A stretch of DNA of 64,000 nt from positions 62,001 through 126,000 of the forward strand of contig CAWEAT010000003.1 of the NCBI GenBank assembly GCA_963806935.1, in the 5' to 3' direction. Below, piece by piece: positions 18,648-27,150 of the stretch; positions within the stretch are counted from its first letter, which is position 1, and every line of letters begins with the position of its first letter. Source of the DNA: Roseiarcus sp963806935 (GTDB taxonomy: Bacteria; Pseudomonadota; Alphaproteobacteria; Rhizobiales; Beijerinckiaceae). The translations under genes were made by a program, and so were the position numbers. Under the pieces are notes generated by a model. The model was not told where the DNA came from and searched no databases. It saw only the letters and a list, made by a program, of their open reading frames with translations.

Positions 18648-19841
18648 TCAGGGATCCCGATAGTCCTCGAGCCGGCCGATTGCGGGCGGCCGGGTCTTGC
18701 GCAGCGATTTGCCGACGGTCTCGACTCGGCGCAGCACTCTCAGCATGTTTTTCGACGACATTTTCTCGAGGTCGCGCTCGGAGAAACCGCGCCGCACCAA
18801 CTCGGCAAAGAGGTGCGGGAAGCGGCTGACGTCCTCGAGCCCGACCGGCGAAGCGCCGCCGAAATAGTCGGACCCGACGCCGACATGATCGAGGCCCGCG
18901 GTCTCGACAAGGCGCACGATGTGATCGGCGACCTGCTCGAGGCTCGCCTTCGGCGCCGAGCCGTGCTTGGCTTCGAGACTCGCGAGCTGGGCCTTGGGAT
19001 CCGCGGGCAGCGGCGCCTTGGCATGAGGATCGCGCGAGCGGCGCAGCCAGTCGCGCAGCGGCTGCGAGACGAAGCCGGGCACGAAAGTCGCCATCACCAG
19101 GCCGCCGTTGGCCTTGAGCCGCTTGAGAACGTCGTCGGGAGTATTGCGCGGATGGTCGCAGAGCGAAAAGGCGTTGGAATGCGACAAAGCCACCGGCGCT
19201 TCGGTCACGTCGAGCACCCGGCGCTGCGCCTCATGCGACGTATGGGCGAGGTCGATGACAATGCCGAGCCGGTTGAGTTCGCCGACGACCGCCCGCCCGA
19301 AGGCGTTGAGGCCGCCGTTGCGCGGGGCGTCGGTCGTGGAATCCACCCAGTCGAGGGTTTCGTTGTGGCAGAGCGTCATCAGCCGCACGCCGGCTGCGTG
19401 CCAGATCCGAAGCGGGCTCAACGAATTCTCGAGCCCCACGCCGCCCTCGACCGCGATGAAGGAGGCGATCTTGCCCACAGACTTCGCCCTCGCGTAGTCG
19501 GCCGCCTGCCGCGCCGGCAGGAACACGTCGGGATGAGCCTCCTCGATGCGGCGGATGAGGTCGATCTGCTCGAGCGTGGTGCGCGCCGGATGGGGCGCGC
19601 TGGTCGGCTGGAAGGCGGCCCAGAACTGCGCCCCGACCATGCCTTCGCGGAGACGCGGAATGTCCGTGTCGGCGCGTTCATGGACGCGGGTCAGGTCGTA
19701 GGCGACGACATCGCCTCGCGCCGCGCGGTCGACGCGGATCACCCAGGCGAGATCATTGTGCCCGTCGATCAGCGGCGCGCGCTTGAGGACATCGCGCGCC
19801 ACCGCGAGAGCATTGTCCGCGGTCGCGGATCCGTCGGCCAT
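18648..19841 (-). CDS. Membrane dipeptidase, peptidase family M19
   Basis: A 397-residue zinc dipeptidase related to renal dipeptidase. Metal ligands appear as DGHNDLAW (His28, Asp30), the bridging Glu in FIAVEGGVGL, and the His residues in DLAHTS and LSHSNAFSLCDHPRN. The C-terminal motif HVGVGSDYFGG is also typical. It hydrolyses dipeptides, often with a D-residue at the C-side. No signal peptide is visible, so it is probably cytoplasmic. The gene sits 18 bases downstream of the Do-protease stop on the same strand, which makes it the likely last enzyme gene of that transcript. Confidence 0.93.
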   Translation of the reverse strand: MADGSATADNALAVARDVLKRAPLIDGHNDLAWVIRVDRAARGDVVAYDLTRVHERADTDIPRLREGMVGAQFWAAFQPTSAPHPARTTLEQIDLIRRIEEAHPDVFLPARQAADYARAKSVGKIASFIAVEGGVGLENSLSPLRIWHAAGVRLMTLCHNETLDWVDSTTDAPRNGGLNAFGRAVVGELNRLGIVIDLAHTSHEAQRRVLDVTEAPVALSHSNAFSLCDHPRNTPDDVLKRLKANGGLVMATFVPGFVSQPLRDWLRRSRDPHAKAPLPADPKAQLASLEAKHGSAPKASLEQVADHIVRLVETAGLDHVGVGSDYFGGASPVGLEDVSRFPHLFAELVRRGFSERDLEKMSSKNMLRVLRRVETVGKSLRKTRPPAIGRLEDYRDP

Positions 19842-19859
19842 TGCGCCGCTCCTTTCTGA

Positions 19860-21359
19860 TCAGTTGACCGGGACGGCGACGAAGCGAACCTCGCCCTCGC
19901 CGTTCGACACCAGGAGCAGCGCCGGCTTCTTCGAATCCGACTTCGCGCTGTCGATCGCCCTCGTGACGTCACCCGGATGTTCGACCGCTTGGTGATTGAC
20001 TTCCTCGATTACGTCGCCCGCCTTCAGGCCCCTTTCCGCCGCGGCGGAAGCGGGATCGACCGACGTCACGACCACGCCCTTGACGGCGTCCTTGATCTTG
20101 AACGTCTTGCGCGCCTCGGCGCTGAGGGCGGAAAATTCCATGCCGAGCGCCTTGGCGACTGCGTCGGGTTGGAGCGCGTCGTTATTCTCGGTCGCGAGCG
20201 CGGTCTTCTTTTCTCCGTCCTCGAGGCGCCCGAGGGTCACTGTCTTGGTCAGTTCCTTGCCGTTGCGGATCACCACGACCTCGACCTCCCGCCCGACCGG
20301 CATCGACGCCACAAGACGGGGAAGGTCGCGCAATTCCTTGACCTCCTTGCCGTCGAACTTGACGATCACGTCGCCCGCCATCAGGCCGGCGGGCTTTGCC
20401 GGACCTTTTGCGTCAATACCGGCGATGAGGGCGCCGCGCGCCGAGCCCAGGTTCAGGCTGTCGGCGATGGTGTCGTCGACCGGCTGGATGCGAACGCCGA
20501 GCCAGCCGCGCCGGGTCTCGTGGAATTCACGCAACTGTGCGATCACCGGAACGACGGTCGCGGCCGGGGTCGCGAAGCCGATGCCGATCGAGCCGCCCGA
20601 TGGCGAAAGGATCGCGGTGTTGATGCCGATCACCTCGCCCTGCAGATTGAACAGCGGTCCGCCCGAATTGCCCTTGTTGATCGAGGCGTCCGTCTGCAGG
20701 AAGTCGTCGTAGGGGCCACTGTCGATGTTGCGGTTGCGGGCCGAAATGATGCCGGCGGTCACTGTTTCCCCGAGGCCGAACGGATTGCCGACCGCCATCA
20801 CGCCGTCGCCGACCCGCATCTTGCCGCTGTCGCCGAAGGTGACGGTCTTCAGCGGCTTGTCGCTCTCCACCTTAAGGACCGCGACGTCCACTTTGGCGTC
20901 CTTGCCGACGACGGTGGCCTTGAGCTTGCGGCCGTCGGTGAAAATGACGAGGATGTCGTTGGCGTCCCCGATCACATGATTGTTGGTGATCACGATGCCG
21001 CTCGGATCGACGACGAAACCGGACCCCAGGGACTGCGCCCTGCGGGCGCGCGGTTGCGGGTTGATGCCGTGATTCTTGAAGAACTCCTCGAACATCTCAT
21101 CGAACGGGGTGCCCTTGGGCAGATCCGGAGTGGCGCTGTCCTTGTCGTCGACCGTCTGGGTGGCCGAAATGTTGACGACGGCTTCGGCGACCTGGTCGAC
21201 AAGATCTGCGAGATTGGTTGGCCGCGCCTGGGCGAAAGCGGGGGTCACCGGCGCCAGCGACAGTGGGGCGGCGAGGAGCGTCGAAGCAAGCGCGAGCGCG
21301 ACCGCCGACCCGGCATGGCGGCGGCGCGTCGCCGAATTTCGCAGCGCGTCGTACAGCAT
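19860..21359 (-). CDS. degP: Do family serine endopeptidase (DegP/HtrA type)
   Basis: A periplasmic ATP-independent protease-chaperone for misfolded envelope proteins. The 499-residue product has a signal peptide ending near AFAQA (residue 45). The trypsin-like domain has catalytic His128 (TNNHVIG), Asp158 (VDVAVLKV) and Ser232 (NKGNSGGPLF), followed by two PDZ domains (about 300-390 and 410-495). The ATG at 21359 was chosen for its GAGGAG ribosome site and because it opens directly into the signal peptide. It is the fourth gene of hflK-hflC-DUF2065-Do protease, a conserved alphaproteobacterial order for membrane protein quality control. Whether it is DegP or DegQ by function cannot be told. 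Confidence 0.95.
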   Translation of the reverse strand: MLYDALRNSATRRRHAGSAVALALASTLLAAPLSLAPVTPAFAQARPTNLADLVDQVAEAVVNISATQTVDDKDSATPDLPKGTPFDEMFEEFFKNHGINPQPRARRAQSLGSGFVVDPSGIVITNNHVIGDANDILVIFTDGRKLKATVVGKDAKVDVAVLKVESDKPLKTVTFGDSGKMRVGDGVMAVGNPFGLGETVTAGIISARNRNIDSGPYDDFLQTDASINKGNSGGPLFNLQGEVIGINTAILSPSGGSIGIGFATPAATVVPVIAQLREFHETRRGWLGVRIQPVDDTIADSLNLGSARGALIAGIDAKGPAKPAGLMAGDVIVKFDGKEVKELRDLPRLVASMPVGREVEVVVIRNGKELTKTVTLGRLEDGEKKTALATENNDALQPDAVAKALGMEFSALSAEARKTFKIKDAVKGVVVTSVDPASAAAERGLKAGDVIEEVNHQAVEHPGDVTRAIDSAKSDSKKPALLLVSNGEGEVRFVAVPVN

Positions 21360-21418
21360 CAATTTCTCCTCGCACTCGTCTATCGGTCCGGCGCGACGTC
21401 GCTTCGCCGGAAAAGCGG

Positions 21419-21610
21419 TTAAAGAAGCGAGCGGGACGCCCACACGATCGCCACGCCAAGAAACGCGGCGCCGAGACCGATCCCGCGCAACTTCCCCGGA
21501 TCCTCGCGGGCGGCGCTCGCCATGCGCATGCGCATTGAATTGGTGAAGCCAGCCATCAGCAGCCCTTCGATCGCCAGCACGAGCCCGATCGCGACGCTGA
21601 AATCGCGCAT
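21419..21610 (-). CDS. DUF2065 family small membrane protein
   Basis: A 63-residue protein with two hydrophobic segments, MRDFSVAIGLVLAIEGLLMAGF at the start and GIGLGAAFLGVAIVWASRSL at the end, joined by a basic loop with the NSMRMRMA stretch. This is the DUF2065 pattern, nearly always encoded just after hflC. It starts at an ATG that lies one base beyond the hflC stop, so translation is probably coupled. Its function is not established; position suggests a part in HflKC or Do-protease work at the inner membrane. Confidence 0.88.
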   Translation of the reverse strand: MRDFSVAIGLVLAIEGLLMAGFTNSMRMRMASAAREDPGKLRGIGLGAAFLGVAIVWASRSLL

Positions 21611-21611
21611 C

Positions 21612-22529
21612 TCAGTCCGCCTTGGCCGAGGGCGCAGGCGCCGCCGCAGCTTCGGGGGCCGGCGTCGGCGTCGAGAAGTAGCGGAAGAAGTCCGACTTCG
21701 GACTGATGAGCGCCCGGGTCTGCCCGTTGGCGAAACTGTTCTGATAGGCCTGCATCGAGCGGTAGAACGCGAAAAACTCAGGATCCGCGCCATAGGCCTC
21801 GGCGAAGATGCGATTGCGCTCGCCGTCACCCTCGCCCCGGATCTGCTCAGCTTGCTGCTGGGCCTGCGCGGTGATGACGGTGACCTTGCGATCGGCTTCG
21901 GCCTTGATCTGCTGGCTCTGCTGCGACCCCTGCGCGCGATAGGAAGCGGCGCGCTGCTGCCGCTCGGTCTGCATGCGCCGGAACACCGCCTCCGAGTTCT
22001 CCGCCGGCAGATCGGCGCGCTTGATGCGCACGTCGACGACCTGAAGGCCGAAGCGCTTGGCGCCGGCGATCATTTGGTCTCGGATGTCGGCCATCAGAGC
22101 GTCGCGCTTGTCGCGCACGATGTCGGTGATCGAGGCCTCCGACAGCGTACGGCGAAGCGCCGAATTCAACATGCCGCCAAGCTGGGCGTTGGCGCCGCGG
22201 GTGTCGGTGACCGACTGATAGAACAGCAACGGATCGTCGATCTTATAGCGCACGAAGGCGTCGACCTCCAGCCGCTGATTGTCCGACACCAGCACTTCCT
22301 GGCGCTCGTCCTCGAGCGCGAGAATACGCTTGTCGATATACACCACGGTATCGACGAACGGCCACTTGAAATAGAGGCCGGGGGCGTCGATGAGGTCGCG
22401 CACCGGTTGGCCGAAGCGCAGGATCAGGGCCTGCTCGGTGGGATTGACCACGAATGTCGCCATCGACGCGACAATGATGGCGACGACCGCGATCGCCGCC
22501 AGGACGACGCCGTTCAGGGACCGCCTCAT
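21612..22529 (-). CDS. hflC: HflC, SPFH-domain modulator of FtsH
   Basis: Partner of HflK in the large membrane cage that surrounds and moderates the FtsH protease. The 305-residue product has one N-terminal membrane anchor (VVLAAIAVVAIIVASMATFVV). The SPFH/prohibitin domain begins VNPTEQALILRFGQPV, and a coiled-coil region rich in Gln, Ala and Glu (AAAQ/EAD repeats) covers about 185-240. The Pro/Ala-rich tail has low complexity. Its ATG overlaps the hflK stop by four bases (ATGA), the usual coupling for this pair. Confidence 0.96.
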   Translation of the reverse strand: MRRSLNGVVLAAIAVVAIIVASMATFVVNPTEQALILRFGQPVRDLIDAPGLYFKWPFVDTVVYIDKRILALEDERQEVLVSDNQRLEVDAFVRYKIDDPLLFYQSVTDTRGANAQLGGMLNSALRRTLSEASITDIVRDKRDALMADIRDQMIAGAKRFGLQVVDVRIKRADLPAENSEAVFRRMQTERQQRAASYRAQGSQQSQQIKAEADRKVTVITAQAQQQAEQIRGEGDGERNRIFAEAYGADPEFFAFYRSMQAYQNSFANGQTRALISPKSDFFRYFSTPTPAPEAAAAPAPSAKAD

Positions 22530-23635
22530 TTGCCGCTTGCTCCGGTCTTCGACTGCAGCGGTTCGAGCGCGATATAGGGCACCGGCGGGCTCGCGGAGTT
22601 CGAGTCGACGATCGTCTTGTCCATCGGCCCGAGCACGTGCTCCATTGTCTCGAGGTACATGCGCTCGCGGGTCACGCCCGGCGCCTTCTTGTACTGTTCG
22701 TAGATCTGGTTGTAGCGGGAGGTCTGGCCCTTGGCTTCGAGGATCGTCTGCTCGCGGTAAGCGTTGGCCTCGGCGACGATCCGGGCGGCGCCGCCCTCGG
22801 CCTCGGGCACGACCTTGTTGGCGTAGGTCTCGGCCTCGTTGACGGCGCGCTGCTGGTCCTGTTGCGCGGCGGTCACGTCGCGATAGGCCGAGATGACCTG
22901 ACTCGGCGCGTCGACCGACTGCAACTGAACCTGCTTGACGAGAACGCCGGCGTGATACCCGTCGAGCACGCTCTGCATCCGCTTTTGCACGTCGGCCTCG
23001 ACGGACGCGCGGTCGGTGGTGAGAATGCCGTCGATGGTCTTCAGGCCGACGACCTCGCGCATGATGCTCTCGGCCACCGCCTTGACGGTCTCGCGCGGGT
23101 TCAGAATGTTGAACACGTAGTTTTCGGGCTTGGCGGGGTCGATCTGCCAGTTCACCCGGAAGTGGACGTCGACGATGTTCTTGTCCCCTGTCAGCATCTG
23201 GCTTTCTTCGGGGATGTCGGCGCCGCCGCCGAGACTGCGATAGCCGACCTCGGTGATCTGCTGATCCCAGACCGGAACCTTGATGACCGAGCCGATCGGC
23301 CAGGGCCAGTTGGTGTTGAGGCCGGCGGCGGTCTTGCCGGTGTAGCGGCCGAACACGAGATTGATCCCGACTTCGCTCGGCTGCACCGTATAGAAGGTGC
23401 CCCATGCGAACCAGAGCAGGACCGCGGCCAGCACCAGGAGCAATGCTCCGCGGCCGCCGAACCCCTTGCCCCCGCCGCCGCCCGATCCGCCGGGCGTCAA
23501 TTTGCCGAGGGCGTCCTGCACGCGGCGGATGATCTCCTCGAGGTCGCCCGTAGGGGGCGGGCCGAACGGCCCCTGGCCCCACGGGCCGCGGCCCTGCGGC
23601 CGCCACGGTCCGCCGCCTTGATTATTCCACGACAT
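22526..23635 (-). CDS. hflK: HflK, SPFH-domain modulator of FtsH
   Basis: First gene of the hflKC operon. The 369-residue protein starts with a Gly/Pro-rich cytoplasmic segment (MSWNNQGGGPWRPQGRGPWG), typical of HflK. It has one membrane anchor (ALLLVLAAVLLWFAWGTFYTV near 75-95) and then the SPFH domain (VQPSEVGINLVFGRYTG). The C-terminal coiled coil includes DVTAAQQDQQRAVNEAETYANK. HflK and HflC form a periplasmic-facing cage around FtsH. A promoter-like sequence lies about 45 bases upstream. The start at 23635 gives the expected N-terminus; the frame is open further upstream without family similarity. Confidence 0.96.
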   Translation of the reverse strand: MSWNNQGGGPWRPQGRGPWGQGPFGPPPTGDLEEIIRRVQDALGKLTPGGSGGGGGKGFGGRGALLLVLAAVLLWFAWGTFYTVQPSEVGINLVFGRYTGKTAAGLNTNWPWPIGSVIKVPVWDQQITEVGYRSLGGGADIPEESQMLTGDKNIVDVHFRVNWQIDPAKPENYVFNILNPRETVKAVAESIMREVVGLKTIDGILTTDRASVEADVQKRMQSVLDGYHAGVLVKQVQLQSVDAPSQVISAYRDVTAAQQDQQRAVNEAETYANKVVPEAEGGAARIVAEANAYREQTILEAKGQTSRYNQIYEQYKKAPGVTRERMYLETMEHVLGPMDKTIVDSNSASPPVPYIALEPLQSKTGASGK

Positions 23636-23680
23636 CCATGCCTCTTCTGCCGCCGGCCGCCGGCCGATGCGCTGGGCGCT

Positions 23681-23708
23681 TATATAGGCATGTCCGGGGA
23701 ACCGGCAA
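23681..23708 (-). promoter_or_regulatory. Candidate promoter of the hflKC operon
   Basis: On the reverse strand TTGCCG (23708-23703) and TATATA (23686-23681) are separated by 16 bases, about 45 bases before the hflK ATG. This fits a housekeeping promoter. A heat-shock sigma factor could also read it, since HflKC and Do protease are stress genes, but no clear CCCCAT-type element is present. Confidence 0.5.
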
Positions 23709-23762
23709 CGGACGCCGGCGGCGGCAGCCGTCCGCAGACGCCCCGGCTCATCGGGCCTCGTT

Positions 23763-25079
23763 TCAGTCATGAGACGCCGTTTCGCCTTCCTGGCCGACGG
23801 AACGGGGCTCCGACGCGGGTGGGGCGAGCGGGGTGATCCGCAAAGCGGCGATCCGATTGCGCTGCTTGCGCAGCACCTCGAAGCGGAAGCCATGAAAGCT
23901 GAAGGTCTGGCGCGGCTCGGGAATCGAGCGCGCCTCATGAATGACGAGGCCGGCCACCGTCGCGGCTTCGTCGTCGGGCAAATTCCAGCCCATGGCCCGA
24001 TTGAGCTCACGGATGGTCGCCGACCCGTCGACCACAACCGAGCCGTCGCGCTGCTTGCGCACGCCCTGCACGGCCACGTCGTGCTCATCGCGAATGTCGC
24101 CGACGATCTCCTCGATGATGTCCTCAAGCGTGATCAGCCCCTGCACCACGCCATATTCGTCGACCACCAGCGCCGAATGCATCTTGCGGCCCAGGAACGC
24201 CTGCAACTGGTCGCGAAGCGTCGTCGACTCCGGAATGAACCAGGGCTCGAGGGTCAGATCGGCGATATTGAGCTTGCTGGCGTCTCCGCCCGCCGCGACA
24301 TAGGCCCTGAGCAGATCCTTGGCGTGGAGCACGCCGATGATGTTGTCCGGCTCGCCGCGCCAGAGCGGCATGCGGGTGTAGGGCGAGGCAATGACTTCGC
24401 GCACCAGCTCCTCGGGCGGCAGATCGGCGTCGATCAACCGCATCTTGGTGCGATGAATCATCACGTCCGAAACCGGGATCTCGGACAATTCCAAGAGGCC
24501 GCCGAACATGTCGCGCTCGTCGCGCTCGACTTCCCCTTCCCGGTGCAGGATATCGACTGCCCCCCTCAACTCGTCATGGCCGGAAACCCCGGCGTCGTTG
24601 TCGACGAGCGAGACGCCGAACACCCTCAGGACGCCGCGCACGAGCGCCGCGACGGCGCTCACGATCGGACCGAAGATGCGCACGAAGAACAGGACCAGCG
24701 GCGCGATCAGGAGCGATACGCGGTCGGGATAGGCGATGGCGATCGTCTTCGGCAGCACCTCGCCGAAAACGACGATCAGCGCGGTCATGATGATCGTCGC
24801 GGCCAACACGCCGCGATCGCCAAACAGGCCGAGCAGGACGCTGGTGGCGAGCGCCGACGCCCCGATGGTGACGAATTGGCCGCCGAGCAGCATCGCGCTG
24901 ATCAGGCGCCCACGCATGCCGATCAGGCGAGTGACGAGTTTCGCCCGGCTGTCGCCGGCCATCTCGAGCGCATGCATGCGCGCCCGGGACGCCGCGGTTA
25001 GCGCCGTCTCGGCGCCGGCGAAGAATGCCGCGGCGACGATGCTCAGCGCGATGACGACAATGTCGAGGCTATACGCCAT
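23763..25079 (-). CDS. Hemolysin-family/CorC transporter (DUF21-CBS-CorC_HlyC)
   Basis: A 438-residue inner-membrane protein of the CNNM/CorC group, linked to Mg2+ or Co2+ efflux. The DUF21 membrane domain (about 1-185) has AGAETALTAASRARMHALE and FGEVLPKTIAIAYPDRV. Two CBS repeats follow (about 205-325; IHRTKMRLIDADLP, then LVVDEYGVVQGLITLEDIIE). A CorC_HlyC domain (about 345-425) ends the protein. It lies upstream of hflK on the same strand with 127 bases between, so a separate promoter is likely. The ATG at 25079 gives the usual start. Confidence 0.94.
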   Translation of the reverse strand: MAYSLDIVVIALSIVAAAFFAGAETALTAASRARMHALEMAGDSRAKLVTRLIGMRGRLISAMLLGGQFVTIGASALATSVLLGLFGDRGVLAATIIMTALIVVFGEVLPKTIAIAYPDRVSLLIAPLVLFFVRIFGPIVSAVAALVRGVLRVFGVSLVDNDAGVSGHDELRGAVDILHREGEVERDERDMFGGLLELSEIPVSDVMIHRTKMRLIDADLPPEELVREVIASPYTRMPLWRGEPDNIIGVLHAKDLLRAYVAAGGDASKLNIADLTLEPWFIPESTTLRDQLQAFLGRKMHSALVVDEYGVVQGLITLEDIIEEIVGDIRDEHDVAVQGVRKQRDGSVVVDGSATIRELNRAMGWNLPDDEAATVAGLVIHEARSIPEPRQTFSFHGFRFEVLRKQRNRIAALRITPLAPPASEPRSVGQEGETASHD

Positions 25080-25131
25080 GGATCGGTTTTAGCACGAGCG
25101 GATGCGTGAGTAATGCAGGCCGGGCCGACAT

Positions 25132-26833
25132 TCAGGCCTCAACAGCCATCTCGCGGGCCAGGAAAGCCGAGACGCTTGCCTCGTCGACGTCGCGGGCGAC
25201 GAAGCTTTCCCCGATCGCCCTGGCGAGAATGAAGGTCAGCCGGCCGCGGTCGACTTTCTTGTCCTGCCGCATGGCGGCCAGGATATCGTCGGCGGTTGCG
25301 TCAAAGCCGGGGATGTCGCGCATCCGGGTCGGAAGGCCAACCGCCTTCAGATGGTGCTCGACCCGCGTCGCGTCCTGTCCGGAGCACAGGCCAAGGTCGC
25401 GCGACAACCGGAAAGCGGAGATCATGCCGATCGCGACGCCTTCGCCATGGACCAGCCGCGCCGAATCGTACCCGGTCAGAACTCTCGAGCGCATGTCCGA
25501 AAGTATGGCCGAGATTGAGCAGCGCCCGCTCCCCCTGCTCCGTCTCGTCGGCGACGACGACCCGCGCCTTGGCGGCGCAACTGACCGCGATCGCTTCAGC
25601 GCGAGCCGGACCGCCGGCGAACGCGTCGCGCCAGTTCAATTCCAGAAACTCGAAAAAACCCCGGTCGCGAATGAGGCCATATTTGACGACTTCGGCGTAG
25701 CCCGAGCGAAAATCGCGCTCGCTCAGCGAATCGAGGCACAGGGTGTCGGCCAGCACCAGCGAGGGTTGGTGGAACGCGCCGACGAGGTTCTTGCCGTGCC
25801 GCGAATTGATCCCGGTCTTGCCGCCGACGCTGGAATCGACCTGGGCGAGCAGCGTAGTCGGGACCTGGACCAGGCGCACGCCCCGGCGCAGGCTTGCAGC
25901 GCAAAATCCCGCCAGATCGCCGATCACGCCGCCGCCGAGCGCGATGACGATGTCCCGCCGCTCGACCCGCGCCTCGATCAGCGCGTCGCAGACGCGGGCG
26001 AATTCGGCGTAGGACTTCGTGGCTTCGCCGGGCGGGCAGACGATCGCCGTCGAGCGCAATCCGGCCTGATCGAGGCTGGCGCGGAGGCGGTCGAGATAAA
26101 GCGGCGCGACGCGGGCGTCGGTCACGATCGCGCAATGGACCCCCGGCGCTATCCGCGCGATCTCGGTCCCGGCCTGATCGAGGACGCCGGGCCCGATCAG
26201 GATCGAATAGGCGCGCGGGCCGAGCGGCACTTCAACTCTGCGCCTTGCCTCCTCGGCCGGCTCGACATCCTTGGCCAACGCTGCGTCAAGACGCCGCAGG
26301 ATGGCTTCGACCACCGTATCGTGGGAGCCGTCGAGCAATTCGATGGTGAAATCGGCGACGGCGTAGGTTGGGGTCCGCTCCTCGAGGAGCCGGCGCAGGG
26401 TCTGTTCCGGATCGGCCGTCTTCAAGAGCGGTCGGTTGGACTTCTTGCGCACGCGGGCGAGCAGAACTTCGAAACTCGGCTTCAGCCAGATCGAGACGCC
26501 ATGTCTTGCGATGTTTTGGCGGGTCGTCGCATTCATGAACGCGCCGCCGCCGGTCGCGAGCACCAGGGGCCCGCCATTGAGCAGGCGGGCGATCACCTTG
26601 CGCTCGCCCTCACGGAAATAGAGCTCGCCGAAACGCTCGAAGATCTCGGAAATGGTCAGTTGCGCGCCGGCTTCGATTTCGGCGTCGGCGTCGACGAACG
26701 GCAGTCCGAGCCTGGCCGCAAGCCGCTTCCCGACCGAGGTTTTCCCGGCTCCCATCATACCGACGAGAACCACCGAGCGGCCGCTGAGCGCGGCCGCCAC
26801 CCGACCGGCGTCGACCGGCTGGCCCTGACCCAT
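25132..26833 (-). CDS. aroKB: Fused shikimate kinase / 3-dehydroquinate synthase, +1 frameshift near the 3' end
   Basis: Two shikimate-pathway enzymes in one frame. Residues about 20-190 are shikimate kinase (P-loop GMMGAGKTSVGKRL, FVDADAEIE, LATGGGAFM). From about residue 205 the protein is dehydroquinate synthase (VEVPLGPRAYSILIGPG, IALGGGVIGDLAGFCAA, GGKTGINSRHGKNLVGAFHQP, NLGHTFGHALE). The linker DAALAKDVEPAEEARRR has no stop and no ATG, so the fusion is real unless an indel hides a stop; a GTG at the EVPLG position could start a free AroB. Near 25480 an extra base (AGTTCTG for AGTCTG) shifts the frame. The true tail TGYDSARLVHGEGVAIGMI then reads on to 25132. The ATG at 26833 has GGAAGAG upstream. 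Confidence 0.92.
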
Positions 26834-27150
26834 GAACTCTTCCACCTCGCCCAAAGCCCTGTTCGCGCCGTCCCATACAGGAGCCGGGCCGCGAACGCGA
26901 GACTGGCCGGCGCGGTTGCTTCGCGACATCATCGTCTACCGTCTTGCGCGCAGCGCGTGTTCTTGCAACCATGTCGTCTGCGCGACAGCGCGCCTGCCGC
27001 GGTCGTCAGGCCGGCGCCCAGTCGTAAGGCTTGGTCATATTTGAGAAAATCGCGTCCGCGGGGATGCGTTCGGGTCGAGGGAGTGGATCGCCTTGCAATG
27101 GACGCGCGCGGCGTCCGGCAGCGCGGCGCAACGCTTGAAGGAGGCCGACA
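26834..27150. other. Divergent gap between aroKB and the EF-G paralogue
   Basis: This 317-base region is upstream of both neighbouring genes. No protein-like frame, RNA gene or clear palindrome was found. It must carry the promoters of aroKB and the EF-G paralogue. The only strong signal is the gaaggagg ribosome site at the right end for the TTG start at 27151. Confidence 0.5.
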
